From Arthrobacter bambusae (GTDB lineage: Bacteria > Actinomycetota > Actinomycetes > Actinomycetales > Micrococcaceae): 64,000 nt of DNA. Numbering within the stretch: the first letter of the stretch is position 1; every line of letters begins with the position of its first letter. The notes beneath the pieces are model-generated. The model had not been told where the DNA came from. It ran no database searches and saw only the letters and a list, made by a program, of their open reading frames with translations. The stretch covers positions 1-64,000 of the forward strand of contig NZ_JAUSSZ010000014.1 of NCBI RefSeq assembly GCF_030812595.1, in the 5' to 3' direction. Both the position numbers and the translations under genes were made by a program. This document shows, one piece after another, positions 24,217-32,719 of the stretch.

Positions 24217-25108
24217 CGGCCGTCAGCTGTTCGGATGAGTGCGGGGCGGAGCCTCCGGGCACGGCAACCGAGCGTCCGCGCCGGAACAGCAAGACAAACG
24301 CGACGGCGCCCGCCAGGAAGATCAAGGCGGCAACCCAAGTGTTCACCCGGAGCCCCAGAATCAAGTTGGCATAGTCGGAGCGCATCAGTTCAAAGGCGAA
24401 GCGCCCCGCCGTGTAACCGGCGACGTACAAGGAGAACACGCTTCCCGCGCCGAGAGTGAAGCGCCGGTCCACGTACAAAAGGAGCAGCCCGACGACGACG
24501 CACCACAGCGATTCGTAGAGGAACGTGGGCTGGAAATAGCCCAGAACCACCGCGGCGCCCGAGGCATCGGTCACCGCTGACCCGGCGGCCGGGTCCATCT
24601 GATGGATCTGGAGTTTCCACGGCAGGTTCGTCGGATCCCCGTAGAGCTCGTTGTTGAACCAGTTGCCCCACCGGCCCAGGGCTTGGGCAAAAATCACCCC
24701 CGGCGCAACCGCGTCCAGGAACGCAACCAAAGATACCTTCGTCCGGCGGCAGCCAATCCATGCGCCCACGACCCCCAAAGCCACGGCACCCCAGATGCCC
24801 AGGCCGCCATCCCAGATGGCAAAGGCATTCCACGGATTCTTCCCCGGTAAGAAGTAAAGCTCAGGGTCGGTGATGACGTGGTAGATCCGGCCCCCGATGA
24901 TTCCTGCGGGGACCGCCCAAAGGCAAATGTCCAGCACCTGCCCGGCCTCACCGCCCCGCGCGGTCCAACGCCGGGAAGTGAGCCAGACGGCCACCGCGAT
25001 CCCGGCCAGGATGCACAGGGCATAGAAGTGGATGGTCAGAGGACCGACGTGAAACGCACTCACGGTTGGCGACGGAAGGAATGAATCAGTGGCGGTCATG
25101 GAGGCCAT
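24209..25108 (-). CDS. lgt: Prolipoprotein diacylglyceryl transferase
   Basis: A 299-residue, seven-helix membrane protein. The Lgt signature is clear: GRWGNWFNNELYGDPT, preceded by HxxxHF-like FHVGPLTIHFYALC and IIGGRIYHVI. It moves a diacylglyceryl group from phosphatidylglycerol to the lipobox cysteine of prolipoproteins, the first step of lipoprotein maturation. ATG 25108 is used; ATG 25099 is possible. The gene is divergent from a MarR regulator. The location beside a PBP gene, away from trp genes, is not unusual enough to draw conclusions. Confidence 0.95.
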   Translation of the reverse strand: MASMTATDSFLPSPTVSAFHVGPLTIHFYALCILAGIAVAVWLTSRRWTARGGEAGQVLDICLWAVPAGIIGGRIYHVITDPELYFLPGKNPWNAFAIWDGGLGIWGAVALGVVGAWIGCRRTKVSLVAFLDAVAPGVIFAQALGRWGNWFNNELYGDPTNLPWKLQIHQMDPAAGSAVTDASGAAVVLGYFQPTFLYESLWCVVVGLLLLYVDRRFTLGAGSVFSLYVAGYTAGRFAFELMRSDYANLILGLRVNTWVAALIFLAGAVAFVLLFRRGRSVAVPGGSAPHSSEQLTADG

Positions 25109-25185
25109 GGACTCTCATGCTCTCGAAGAAAGTTGTTCGGACACAGAACTATTCTATAAGGGGACTACCGGGATAGGCTAATGCC

Positions 25186-25713
25186 ATGAAAACCGTCAAC
25201 GCATCCGACCCCGCGGTCCGCGACTACACGGGTTCCGATGCTTGGTCACTGACCGGCGTGATCGCGCGCCTCCGACGGGTTTTGCGCTCCAGTGTGCGGC
25301 AGGAGTTCCCTTGGGAATCCCTTCCCATGGCCCAAGTAGAGGTACTGCAAAGCCTCGCCGAGGAGCCAGGCATGGGCGTCAGTGGCCTCGCTGACCGTCA
25401 ACGGCTCGCCACCAACACGGTCAGCAACTTGGTCCAGCAAATGGTGACTGCAGGCTTGGTTGAACGGACCCCTCGGCCAGGGGACCGCAGGGCCGCGAAC
25501 CTGAGCCTTACCCAGAGCGGCACGGAGATATTGGCAGCGTGGCAGGCCGCGAACGACAGGCGGCTTGGGCACGCCTTGGATCGGCTCCCGGAGGCCTACC
25601 AGAACGCAATAGAAAACGCAGTCCCTGCCTTGGCCGCCCTCGCGGCCCTGCTGGAAACCGACGACCAGACCCAGAACCGGGACCAGGCCAGGCAAAGCGG
25701 GACCCAGCCGTAA
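25186..25713 (+). CDS. MarR-family transcriptional regulator
   Basis: A 175-residue winged-helix regulator. The DNA-binding part spans about residues 50-110 (VSGLADRQRLATNTVSNLV, then the wing PRPGDRRAANLSLTQSG). MarR proteins bind palindromes as dimers and often respond to phenolic or oxidative signals. It is divergent from lgt with a 77-bp gap. The ligand and target are unknown; a neighbouring 85-residue membrane protein converges on it. Confidence 0.85.
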   Translation: MKTVNASDPAVRDYTGSDAWSLTGVIARLRRVLRSSVRQEFPWESLPMAQVEVLQSLAEEPGMGVSGLADRQRLATNTVSNLVQQMVTAGLVERTPRPGDRRAANLSLTQSGTEILAAWQAANDRRLGHALDRLPEAYQNAIENAVPALAALAALLETDDQTQNRDQARQSGTQP

Positions 25714-25748
25714 CGGACCTCCGCCCGCTCTGCGGCTGCTTCTTGAAG

Positions 25749-26006
25749 TTAGCGGCGGTCCGGAGAGTGGGGCGTCCGATGCGCACGAACCACCGCCAAG
25801 ACGATCCCTCCCGCCAAGGCAAATAGTGAGCCGACGACGGAGCACGAAATGACCGCAAATGGCCAAGCCGGCCCTTGGGCGGGGTCGAGCCGTGAAGTGT
25901 TGAGGCCAAACACCTGCGAACCGATCCAGATATAGCCACCAACCAGAATGGCAGTAGCTCCAAGCACGACGGCGACTATGAAGAATAGGCTCTCCGCTTT
26001 ATACAT
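25749..26006 (-). CDS. Small two-helix membrane protein
   Basis: An 85-residue protein with two hydrophobic segments (about residues 6-30 and 46-70) and a basic tail ending in RAHRTPHSPDRR. No family recognised. ATG 26006 is the only sensible start. It lies between the MarR gene (convergent) and a repeat patch upstream of the metal repressor. Confidence 0.55.
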   Translation of the reverse strand: MYKAESLFFIVAVVLGATAILVGGYIWIGSQVFGLNTSRLDPAQGPAWPFAVISCSVVGSLFALAGGIVLAVVRAHRTPHSPDRR

Positions 26007-26073
26007 GTCCCCACTCCCAACTATGAGGGCGATAAGGCCTCCAAACCTACAAGAAAAATAGTCGCCTCAGTGG

Positions 26074-26125
26074 CCAATGAGTGCCCAATGGTAGGAAATT
26101 GAGTGCTCGGTCAGCGAAATTAGGT
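26074..26125. repeat. Degenerate AATTGAGTG repeat cluster
   Basis: Three similar motifs in one direction, CCAATGAGTG (26074), AAATTGAGTG (26096) and GCGAAATTAGGTG (about 26114), at about 20-bp spacing. The same family, GAAATTGAGTGGTCG and GCCAATGAGTG, occurs at 42648-42742. This suggests a degraded end of a dispersed element; see findings. Confidence 0.6.
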
Positions 26126-26160
26126 GCTGGAACGCACATGCACGGAACTATACTGACATC

Positions 26161-26174
26161 TGAATAATTGTTCA
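26161..26174. promoter_or_regulatory. SmtB/CzrA-type operator
   Basis: TGAATAATTGTTCA is an imperfect palindrome (12 of 14 positions) of the classical SmtB/ArsR operator type (TGAAC...GTTCA). It lies just ahead of the SD GGAGG (26180-26184) of the metal repressor gene, so binding would block the repressor-CDF operon promoter. The match to the repressor's CzrA-like ligands supports metal-controlled autorepression. Confidence 0.75.
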
Positions 26175-26190
26175 TATGTTGGAGGAATGC

Positions 26191-26604
26191 GTGGCTGCCC
26201 GTGAAGCCGTCGATGAATGCGGCGTAAAACTTGTCGACCCGGACAAGGTCGACGTCGTCCGTGCGGCGCTGCCCTCGGATCATGACATCGCCGAACTGGC
26301 GGATGTCTTCTCGCTGCTCGGGGACCCGGGGCGCTTGCGGCTGTTGACGTCCCTGCTGGAAGGCGGGGAGCTGTGCGTTTGCGACCTCGCGGCGACGACG
26401 GCGATGAGCGAGAGTGCGGTCAGCCATGCGTTGCGGCTGTTGCGCGCCCACCGGGTGGTTTCCGTCTCGAGGCGCGGCCGGATGGCTTACTACCGGCTGG
26501 ACGATGCGCACGTGCGGATGCTGCTGGACCTGGGTTTGACCCACACCGGACACACCATCGCTGTGCACCCCGAACGCACCGCCCACGCCCAGAAGGACCA
26601 ATGA
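26191..26604 (+). CDS. Zn/Co-responsive ArsR/SmtB repressor (CzrA-like)
   Basis: A 137-residue winged-helix repressor. The C-terminal helix DAHVRMLLDLGLTHTGH has D-x-H-x10-H-x2-H, exactly the spacing of the alpha-5 metal site of CzrA/SmtB (Asp, His, His, His), which senses Zn(II) or Co(II). It also has ELCVCDLA, like the CadC alpha-3 Cys motif. GTG 26191 is chosen because GGAGG at 26180-26184 sits 6 bp ahead; the frame also opens at ATG 26176. Its stop overlaps the CDF ATG as ATGA. Metal choice is inferred from ligands. Confidence 0.85.
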   Translation: MAAREAVDECGVKLVDPDKVDVVRAALPSDHDIAELADVFSLLGDPGRLRLLTSLLEGGELCVCDLAATTAMSESAVSHALRLLRAHRVVSVSRRGRMAYYRLDDAHVRMLLDLGLTHTGHTIAVHPERTAHAQKDQ

Positions 26605-27551
26605 GCACCCGCCACCATGCCCACGCGCCAGGGAACGCAGCCAATCACCATGGCCATAGCCACGCGATAGCAGCCAACGCGGACCGGCGCTATCTGGTTG
26701 TCGCGTTGGCCCTGATCGTGGGGTTCATGATCGTCGAAGTGATTGTCGCCGTCGTCTCCGGATCGCTGGCCCTGCTTTCCGACGCCGGCCACATGCTCAC
26801 CGACGCCGGGGCGATCGCCGCCTCGCTTTGGGCGATCAGGCTGGCGGCCCGTCCGGCGACGGGAATCTGGACCTTCGGATTCAAGCGCGCGGAAATCCTC
26901 TCCGCGGCCGCCAACGGAATCACCTTGCTGGTCATCAGCGCCCTCGTGGCGGTGGAGGCCATCCACCGGCTCCTTGAGCCGCCGCCGGTTGAGGGCGGCC
27001 CCGTCCTGGTGGTCGCGATCCTCGGGGTCATCGTGAACCTCGTGGCGGTGTGGGTGCTGGCTAAGGCCAACCGGTCAAGCCTGAACGTGGAAGGATCCTT
27101 CCAACACCTCCTGACCGACCTCTACGGGTTCATTGCGACAGCGGTCGCCGGCCTCGTCGTCCTGACCACCGGTTTCAGCCGCGCGGACGCGATCGCTTCC
27201 CTCATCGTGGTGGGCCTTATGCTGCACGCCGCGTGGGGTCTGTTACGGGACTCGGGGCGGATCCTCCTCGAAGGCGCGCCGGAAGGTGTTGACCTGGACC
27301 AGGTCAGGGAACACCTCCTCGAAACCGCCCACGTGCACGACGTCCACGATCTGCACGTCTGGACCGTCACCTCGGACCTTCCGGCTCTCTCCGCACACAT
27401 CGTCCTGGACGAGAGCTGCTTCCACGACGGGCACGCCCCGCTCATCCTTGACCAACTGCAGAACTGCTTGACCGGGCATTTCGACGTCGAACACTCCACC
27501 TTCCAGCTCGAACCCGCCGGCCACGCCGTCCACGAAACCGGGACCCACTGA
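26601..27551 (+). CDS. Cation diffusion facilitator (CzcD/ZitB-like)
   Basis: A 316-residue CDF transporter with a His-rich N-terminus (RHHAHAP, NHHGHSHAI), six membrane helices and a cytoplasmic C-terminal domain. The zinc site is visible as SDAGHMLTD in helix 2 and HLLTDLYGF in helix 5, each HxxxD. Family members exchange cytosolic Zn(II), Co(II) or Cd(II) for protons. It overlaps the repressor stop by 4 bp and the next CDF-like gene by 1 bp. It is probably induced by excess metal through the upstream repressor. Confidence 0.92.
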   Translation: MSTRHHAHAPGNAANHHGHSHAIAANADRRYLVVALALIVGFMIVEVIVAVVSGSLALLSDAGHMLTDAGAIAASLWAIRLAARPATGIWTFGFKRAEILSAAANGITLLVISALVAVEAIHRLLEPPPVEGGPVLVVAILGVIVNLVAVWVLAKANRSSLNVEGSFQHLLTDLYGFIATAVAGLVVLTTGFSRADAIASLIVVGLMLHAAWGLLRDSGRILLEGAPEGVDLDQVREHLLETAHVHDVHDLHVWTVTSDLPALSAHIVLDESCFHDGHAPLILDQLQNCLTGHFDVEHSTFQLEPAGHAVHETGTH

Positions 27552-28162
27552 TGACCACTCCCCTGCCCCGGCCATGGACGAAGGACCGCGTGCTTTTGTT
27601 GCGCCGCGGGTTGCGGCTGGAATACGCGACACTGGGCTGGAACGTGGTGGGCCTTGGCGTCCTGGCAGCCGCCGCCATTCAAGCCGGTTCCCCGGCCCTT
27701 GCCGGTTTCGGTCTGGATTCCCTGATCGAAATCTTCGCTTCGATTGTGGTGGTGTGGCAGCTCAAAGGCGCCCACAAGGAACGCGAAGCCCCAGCGATGC
27801 GCCTGATAGGCACGGCCTTCGCCGTCCTCGGCGCTTACCTTCTCACCCAGGTTGCCGTTGTGTTTGCCACGGGGGTCCATCCCGCCACGTCAAGTCCGGG
27901 CATCGCTTGGACGGCCCTGACCTTCGGGGTCATGCTCGCGCTGGCGTGGGGCAAGATCCACACGGGACACCTCATGGGCAACCCGGTGCTCCGAGCGGAA
28001 GGAAAGGTGACCCTGGTGGACGCCTACCTGGCTGGCGCAGTGCTGGCCGGGCTCGCCCTCAACGCCTTGTTCAGCTGGTGGTGGGCCGATCCCCTGGCGG
28101 GCGCCGTGATCGTCTATTACGCAATCCGCGAAGCCCGCCACGCCTTCAATCACACCCCTTAG
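27551..28162 (+). CDS. Short CDF-like cation transporter
   Basis: A 203-residue, six-helix protein with the CDF fold but no C-terminal cytoplasmic domain. The helix-2 motif reads GFGLDSLIE and the helix-5 motif TLVDAYLAG, so the usual HxxxD ligands are replaced. Such short homologues are known beside metal repressors; their substrate is unclear. TGATG overlap with the preceding gene implies coupling. The stop shares 3 bases with the stop of the convergent MBL gene. Confidence 0.78.
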   Translation: MTTPLPRPWTKDRVLLLRRGLRLEYATLGWNVVGLGVLAAAAIQAGSPALAGFGLDSLIEIFASIVVVWQLKGAHKEREAPAMRLIGTAFAVLGAYLLTQVAVVFATGVHPATSSPGIAWTALTFGVMLALAWGKIHTGHLMGNPVLRAEGKVTLVDAYLAGAVLAGLALNALFSWWWADPLAGAVIVYYAIREARHAFNHTP

Positions 28163-28974
28163 TGGTGCGCTTGCGTCTCCTGGAGCCGCTTGATGAACCA
28201 GCGTGATTGTTCGGGTCCGTAGGGAAGCACCGGGATCGCTTTTGTAGCGTCCGACGGCGTGTCCCGGATCGACTGCCTCGCTTGCCTTACCGCTGTGGAC
28301 ATGGTGTTGGCCATGGTCTTCACGAACTGGTCGCTGCAGGGCTTGCCGTGGCCGGGGATGAGGAACTCGTAGCGGTGGCGCAGGGCCGAGATGTGCCGAA
28401 GGACGTCTGCCCAGTCCTCGGGGTAGGAGTCCTCGAACGAGGGATGCGCGCCTTGTTCCACGAGGTCCCCCGCGAAAAGGGTGCTGGGGGTGCCGACCAA
28501 GAGGTCGCCGTCGGTGTGGCCGCGGCCCAAGTAGAACAGCGTGGCGGTGAGCCCGCCGAGGTCCACGAGCACGGGCTGGTCCTTGACGATCGCGTTGGGG
28601 ATGACGATTTCGACGGCGTCGCCCTGGCCGGCGGCCATCTCCGGTTCGGTGGCGGCGACGAAGCGGCGCTGGTGGTCGCCGTCGTCGTCGATTGTCGCCG
28701 CACAGTTGACGTGCCCCCAGAACTCCGTGACGCCGTCGTCCGCAAAAACGGCGTTTCCGAAGTAGTGGTCGTAGTGGGCGTGGGTGTTCACGACGACGAG
28801 CGGGAGCTGGGTCTTTTCGCGGACTGCTGCGAGGATCTGCCTGCCTTGCCGGGGGCCGCAGCCGGTGTCAATCACCATGGCTCGTTCCGTTCCTACAACG
28901 AGGCCCGTGTTGAGCAGGCACCCTTCGGTCTCCAACACGTAGTTGTTAGGGCCGACCTCGAGCCATGCTGACAT
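28159..28974 (-). CDS. MBL-fold metallo-hydrolase
   Basis: A 271-residue metallo-beta-lactamase-fold protein. The metal-binding motif is NTHAHYDHYFGN (HxHxDH), with later ligands in LGRGHTDGD and FAGDLV, and a final His in IPGHGKP. Members hydrolyse thioesters, lactones, beta-lactams or phosphoesters; the substrate is not predictable. ATG 28974 has a GGAGA SD. The stop codons of this gene and the CDF-like gene overlap in TTAG (28159-28162). Confidence 0.82.
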   Translation of the reverse strand: MSAWLEVGPNNYVLETEGCLLNTGLVVGTERAMVIDTGCGPRQGRQILAAVREKTQLPLVVVNTHAHYDHYFGNAVFADDGVTEFWGHVNCAATIDDDGDHQRRFVAATEPEMAAGQGDAVEIVIPNAIVKDQPVLVDLGGLTATLFYLGRGHTDGDLLVGTPSTLFAGDLVEQGAHPSFEDSYPEDWADVLRHISALRHRYEFLIPGHGKPCSDQFVKTMANTMSTAVRQARQSIRDTPSDATKAIPVLPYGPEQSRWFIKRLQETQAHH

Positions 28975-29171
28975 TGTTTCTCCGTTTTCAAATGCGTTCC
29001 GGCAGTGTTCAGGCCTCGATTCTACCCACGCGGACCTGGGAGGACCGGGAGCGCCTTCCATCCCATACCGATTTCATTTCTATGCGGGCGGGGCGCTTCG
29101 CTCGGTTATAGTATTCCCTTAGTTTGCAAGTCCCGGGCTCAGCCGGAGCTTTAGGCAAAGGAATAGTTTTT
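28975..29171. other. Divergent promoter region
   Basis: A 197-bp gap between the MBL hydrolase and the EAL protein. AAAGGA at about 29157 is the SD that decides ATG 29172 for the EAL gene. No operator was recognised. Confidence 0.45.
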
Positions 29172-30305
29172 ATGTCGACGCGGAAACCGCCTTTTCGTGC
29201 ATTGACCAGCGCCGAGACACGGGCCAGCCCGGAGACTGCGGAGCCGCCCCTCGAGCAGTTGCGTGGGCTGCGCCGGCAGGTCCTGGAAATCATCGATGAG
29301 GTCCTGTCGGACTCTTCGCAGGCAACGGATGCGGTACGCGAGCAACTTCGCCAGCACCTGGCTGCCCACCCCGGGCGTCCGGAAGAGGCGCTGCTGGAAC
29401 ACTTGACCTCGCTCAGATCGGAACAGCAGGACCAGCAAGGCGACCGCGACTTGGATTCGCCACAGCCGGCCGGCCCGCAAGCTGACATCCCACAGCCGGC
29501 CGGCCCGCAGCCGGTTAGCTCACGGCTCGAGGAGGTACTCAGGGACCGGATGCTGATGACCGCCTTCCAGCCCGTTTTCGACCTCACCACGTCCAGCGTC
29601 GTCGGCGCCGAGGCTTTGACCCGCTTCGTCAGCGACAGCGGAGACCCTGCCGATTACTGGTTCGCGGAAGCCGAGGACACCGGGCTCCGAACGGATCTTG
29701 AATTCGCGGCATTGGAATCGGGGCTCGAGGCCGCACGCAAGCTGCCGCCACACCTTGTCGTGGCGCTGAAGCTTTCAGATGTGGTTGGCCTGGATCCGCG
29801 TCTTCCCGTGCTTTTCGAGGAAATTCCTATTGCGCCTGCCCGGGTGATCCTTGAGGTGTCCGGAAAGTTTTCCTCGAAGCGGGCGGCTTCACTCGCCGCT
29901 GCGCTGGCTCCGCTGCGGCGTGCAGGCGTCCGCTTGTCCATCGAAAACATGGGTTCTTTTTTCGCCGGGGCCAGCCCTGTCCTTCAGCTCAAGCCCGAGA
30001 TGATCAAGCTGGAGCAGAGCCTGACTGCCGGTCTCAACCAGGACTCCCTCCGGCAGGAACTCGTCGAGGCTGAGGTCAAGTTCGCGCGGGAGATCGGGGC
30101 CGTGTTGATTGCCCAGCGCATCGAGACCAAGGACGAACTCGCAACCCTTAGGGACTTGGGCGTCACCTTTGGACAGGGGTACCACCTTGGGCGGCCGTCG
30201 GTCCAGCCCACCGAATGGGCCAAGTGGCGCGGCCGAGCCGGCCATCTCACCTTCCCTGGCGGTCGCGCTTTGCCTGGCACTCGCGGCAAGACCCTGCGAG
30301 GCTGA
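29172..30305 (+). CDS. Degenerate EAL-domain protein
   Basis: A 377-residue soluble protein. Residues 1-115 include a charged, possibly helical region and a short repeat (PQPAGPQ twice). Residues 120-360 are an EAL domain: GAEALTRF keeps the EAL glutamate (147), but the Asn of VN-S is Lys (VALKLSD), the DDFG motif is ENMG, KID is KLE, and the late Glu of AEGVET is Gln (AQRIET). GQGYHLGRP is kept. Canonical EAL enzymes hydrolyse c-di-GMP with Mg/Mn; loss of several ligands suggests a receptor or regulatory role. Confidence 0.83.
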   Translation: MSTRKPPFRALTSAETRASPETAEPPLEQLRGLRRQVLEIIDEVLSDSSQATDAVREQLRQHLAAHPGRPEEALLEHLTSLRSEQQDQQGDRDLDSPQPAGPQADIPQPAGPQPVSSRLEEVLRDRMLMTAFQPVFDLTTSSVVGAEALTRFVSDSGDPADYWFAEAEDTGLRTDLEFAALESGLEAARKLPPHLVVALKLSDVVGLDPRLPVLFEEIPIAPARVILEVSGKFSSKRAASLAAALAPLRRAGVRLSIENMGSFFAGASPVLQLKPEMIKLEQSLTAGLNQDSLRQELVEAEVKFAREIGAVLIAQRIETKDELATLRDLGVTFGQGYHLGRPSVQPTEWAKWRGRAGHLTFPGGRALPGTRGKTLRG

Positions 30306-30376
30306 CAGACCCTGCGGACCGGGAAGACTGGACCCCTCAGAAGACTGGGCGCTACGGCAGACGGAGCCTCGGGATG

Positions 30377-31012
30377 CTATGGGCAGATCCGGGCTCGATG
30401 GTGTTCTATCAGCCAGGCCGCCATCTGCTGGGCGCGCTTGGATGCCAGGACGTCACCTTCCGTGGCCGAGATGATGGATCCCTTCATCAGGATGTGCCAG
30501 GACCGCGCGAAGTCCTCCGTGCGCTCAAGGCCGGCTTCCTCTGCCAACTCCTGGATGTGCCCCCTGATTCTGGCGAGGTAGCCGATGCTGGCTTTCCCCA
30601 GCGGATGTTCGCGCCCCATTTCAAGCAGGACGTTGATGAACGAGCACGCCTCAAAATCCTCACGCTGGAACCAGTCCCCGAACACGTCGAAGATGGCGAG
30701 CAACTGCTCCTCGGCGGTGTTTCCCCGGCTCCGGGCGTCGGAGATAATCAAGTCCACGGTCCAGATCTGGTCGCGAAGAGCAAGGAAGGCAAGAACCAGA
30801 TCGTCCTTGGACGGAAAATGGCGGTAGAAGGTGGACTTCGCCACTCCTGAATGCTCGATCAGCAGATCGACGCCCACAGCGCGGATCCCACGGCGGGAGA
30901 ACAGTTCGTAGGCGGCGTCCAAGATGCGGTCCACCGCGTCATCACGGGTGGTCATTTGTCCGGTTGGCATGGAAGACGGACCGGTGAAATCCGAAGCATC
31001 TTGCGAACTCAT
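30377..31012 (-). CDS. TetR/AcrR-family transcriptional regulator
   Basis: A 211-residue protein. The N-terminal helix-turn-helix spans about residues 28-75 (ILDAAYELFSRRGIRAVGV, then SGVAKSTFYRHFPSKDDLV), and the rest is a helical ligand domain. TetR proteins are usually repressors released by small molecules. ATG 31012 is used, with an AGGAT SD. It is divergent from the Rieske oxidoreductase gene, which is the likeliest target by position. Confidence 0.88.
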   Translation of the reverse strand: MSSQDASDFTGPSSMPTGQMTTRDDAVDRILDAAYELFSRRGIRAVGVDLLIEHSGVAKSTFYRHFPSKDDLVLAFLALRDQIWTVDLIISDARSRGNTAEEQLLAIFDVFGDWFQREDFEACSFINVLLEMGREHPLGKASIGYLARIRGHIQELAEEAGLERTEDFARSWHILMKGSIISATEGDVLASKRAQQMAAWLIEHHRARICP

Positions 31013-31213
31013 GGTGCTAGTAATCCTACTCTCACCCGGGCAAGGCAGACCTGCCTGTCACGGCTCTTTGCGTGAACCCAACACCGGGTAAGGCGCGACG
31101 TCGGAGCTCCCCTCTTGCTTCTCCTGCTGCGTTCTGCTTCTCTGGCACTACCGGGCCGCCGCCGCGCTATTTCCGGTGTGGACCGCCCCCGGTTGAAGGG
31201 ATGTGGGACCGCT

Positions 31214-32719
31214 ATGACTTCTCTGTGGCTAGACGCGCGCGAGGCTTCCGCAGCTGTAAGCCCCGATGAATTTACGCCCGGGAACAGGTATGACGCCGTT
31301 GTTGTGGGCGCTGGTATCACGGGCTTGGCAACGGCCCTCATGCTGGCACAGACGGGGAGCAGCGTGCTGGTCCTCGAGGCCCGGCACATAGGCGCGGTCA
31401 ACACCGGCAACACCACCGCCAAGCTGAGCCTTCTGCAGGGCACCACCTTGTCCAAGCTCCGGAACCAGTATTCGGTGAACGTGGTCCGTGCCTACGTTGA
31501 CGCGAACAGGGCAGCCCAGAAGTGGCTGCTCGCCTACCTTGAGGGCAGGGGTGTGCCGTTCCAGTACCGGGATGCTTACACCTTCGCCACCACCCCGACC
31601 GGCGCGGAAAATCTGGTCGCCGAAGCCAACGTTTGCAGGGCTGCCGGGCTCAACGTCAAGTCCACCCGGGAGACGGGGTTGCCGTTCGACGTCGACGCCG
31701 CCTTGCGGCTTCCGAAACAGGCCCAATTCAACCCCATGGACGTCTTGGACGCACTGGCAGCGGATGTTCGGGCGGCAGGCGGCAGCATCGTGGAGGGTAT
31801 CCGGGTCATGGACGTGCGGAACGGCGATCCCCTGTCGGTGGTCACCAGGAAAGGCGAGGTCCGGGCCCGCAACGTGGTGCTCGCTACCGGGACACCCATC
31901 CTTAACCGCGGGCTCTATTTCGCAAAGCTGCGGCCGAATCGCTCGTACGCTGCCGCGTTGCGGCTGCCGGAGGGCATGAGCCCACCGCCGGGAATGTATC
32001 TTTCCGCCGAGCCGCCCACCCGCTCGCTGAGGGACTATCCAATGCCCGACGGCGGGTCGCTGCTTCTGGTGGGCGGGTTCGGGCACGCGGGTGGCCGGGC
32101 GCCGTCGACCCAGTTCCACGTGGATGAGCTGCTCGGCTGGGCCCAACAGCACTATCCGGGCTCCGAGGTCACGCACACGTGGTCGGCCCAGGATTACCAG
32201 GCCGCTAATCTCATGCCGTTCTTTGGCCGGTTTCCCCGGGGCCGCGGGAAGATCTTCTTCGGCACCGGCTACAACAAGTGGGGCATGACAAACGGTGTTG
32301 CCGCGGCCCTGGATGCCACCGCCGATATCCGTGGCGAAAAGCTGGAGTGGGCCCGCACCATCCACCACCGGGTCACGGGTCCGCGCGGTGCAGCATCGAC
32401 GATCTCGTTCAACGTGGAAACACAGCAGCAGAATTTCCGGGACAAGGCCGCCCTGAAAGAGAAGCCCGCCATCACTGAGGAAACCCGACCCGCCGAGGGC
32501 ACGGGCGTCACCGGGCTTTTCCACGGGAAGCCGGCAGCTATTTGCACGGTGGATGGCGTGGTGTGCAGGGTGTCCGCAGAATGCGCCCACCTGGGTGGGA
32601 TCCTGCACTGGAACGACGCCGAGAAGTCTTGGGACTGCCCCCTGCACGGCTCACGTTTCTCGGCCGCCGGAAAACTGCTGGAAGGGCCGGCAACGCACAA
32701 TTTGTTCAAGCTGCAGTAG
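31214..32719 (+). CDS. FAD-dependent oxidoreductase with C-terminal Rieske domain
   Basis: A 501-residue protein. The N-terminal DAO-type FAD domain has VVVGAGITGLATALML at about 28-43. The C-terminal Rieske [2Fe-2S] domain (about 410-495) has CAHLG and CPLHGSRF, giving two Cys and two His ligands. This DAO-Rieske fusion is common in actinobacteria and its substrate is unknown. ATG 31214 is chosen over longer readings because the sequence before it is not protein-like. It ends a transcription unit; a long gene-free stretch follows. Confidence 0.87.
   Translation: MTSLWLDAREASAAVSPDEFTPGNRYDAVVVGAGITGLATALMLAQTGSSVLVLEARHIGAVNTGNTTAKLSLLQGTTLSKLRNQYSVNVVRAYVDANRAAQKWLLAYLEGRGVPFQYRDAYTFATTPTGAENLVAEANVCRAAGLNVKSTRETGLPFDVDAALRLPKQAQFNPMDVLDALAADVRAAGGSIVEGIRVMDVRNGDPLSVVTRKGEVRARNVVLATGTPILNRGLYFAKLRPNRSYAAALRLPEGMSPPPGMYLSAEPPTRSLRDYPMPDGGSLLLVGGFGHAGGRAPSTQFHVDELLGWAQQHYPGSEVTHTWSAQDYQAANLMPFFGRFPRGRGKIFFGTGYNKWGMTNGVAAALDATADIRGEKLEWARTIHHRVTGPRGAASTISFNVETQQQNFRDKAALKEKPAITEETRPAEGTGVTGLFHGKPAAICTVDGVVCRVSAECAHLGGILHWNDAEKSWDCPLHGSRFSAAGKLLEGPATHNLFKLQ

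Noticed and set aside
25714-25760. Terminator between the marR and small membrane-protein genes
   Set aside because: GGACC and GGTCC arms exist but pair imperfectly and lack a T-run on either strand.
31229-32647. A 472-codon minus-strand frame
   Set aside because: Antisense to the FAD/Rieske oxidoreductase, which has both FAD and Rieske signatures; the antisense product has no recognisable domain.
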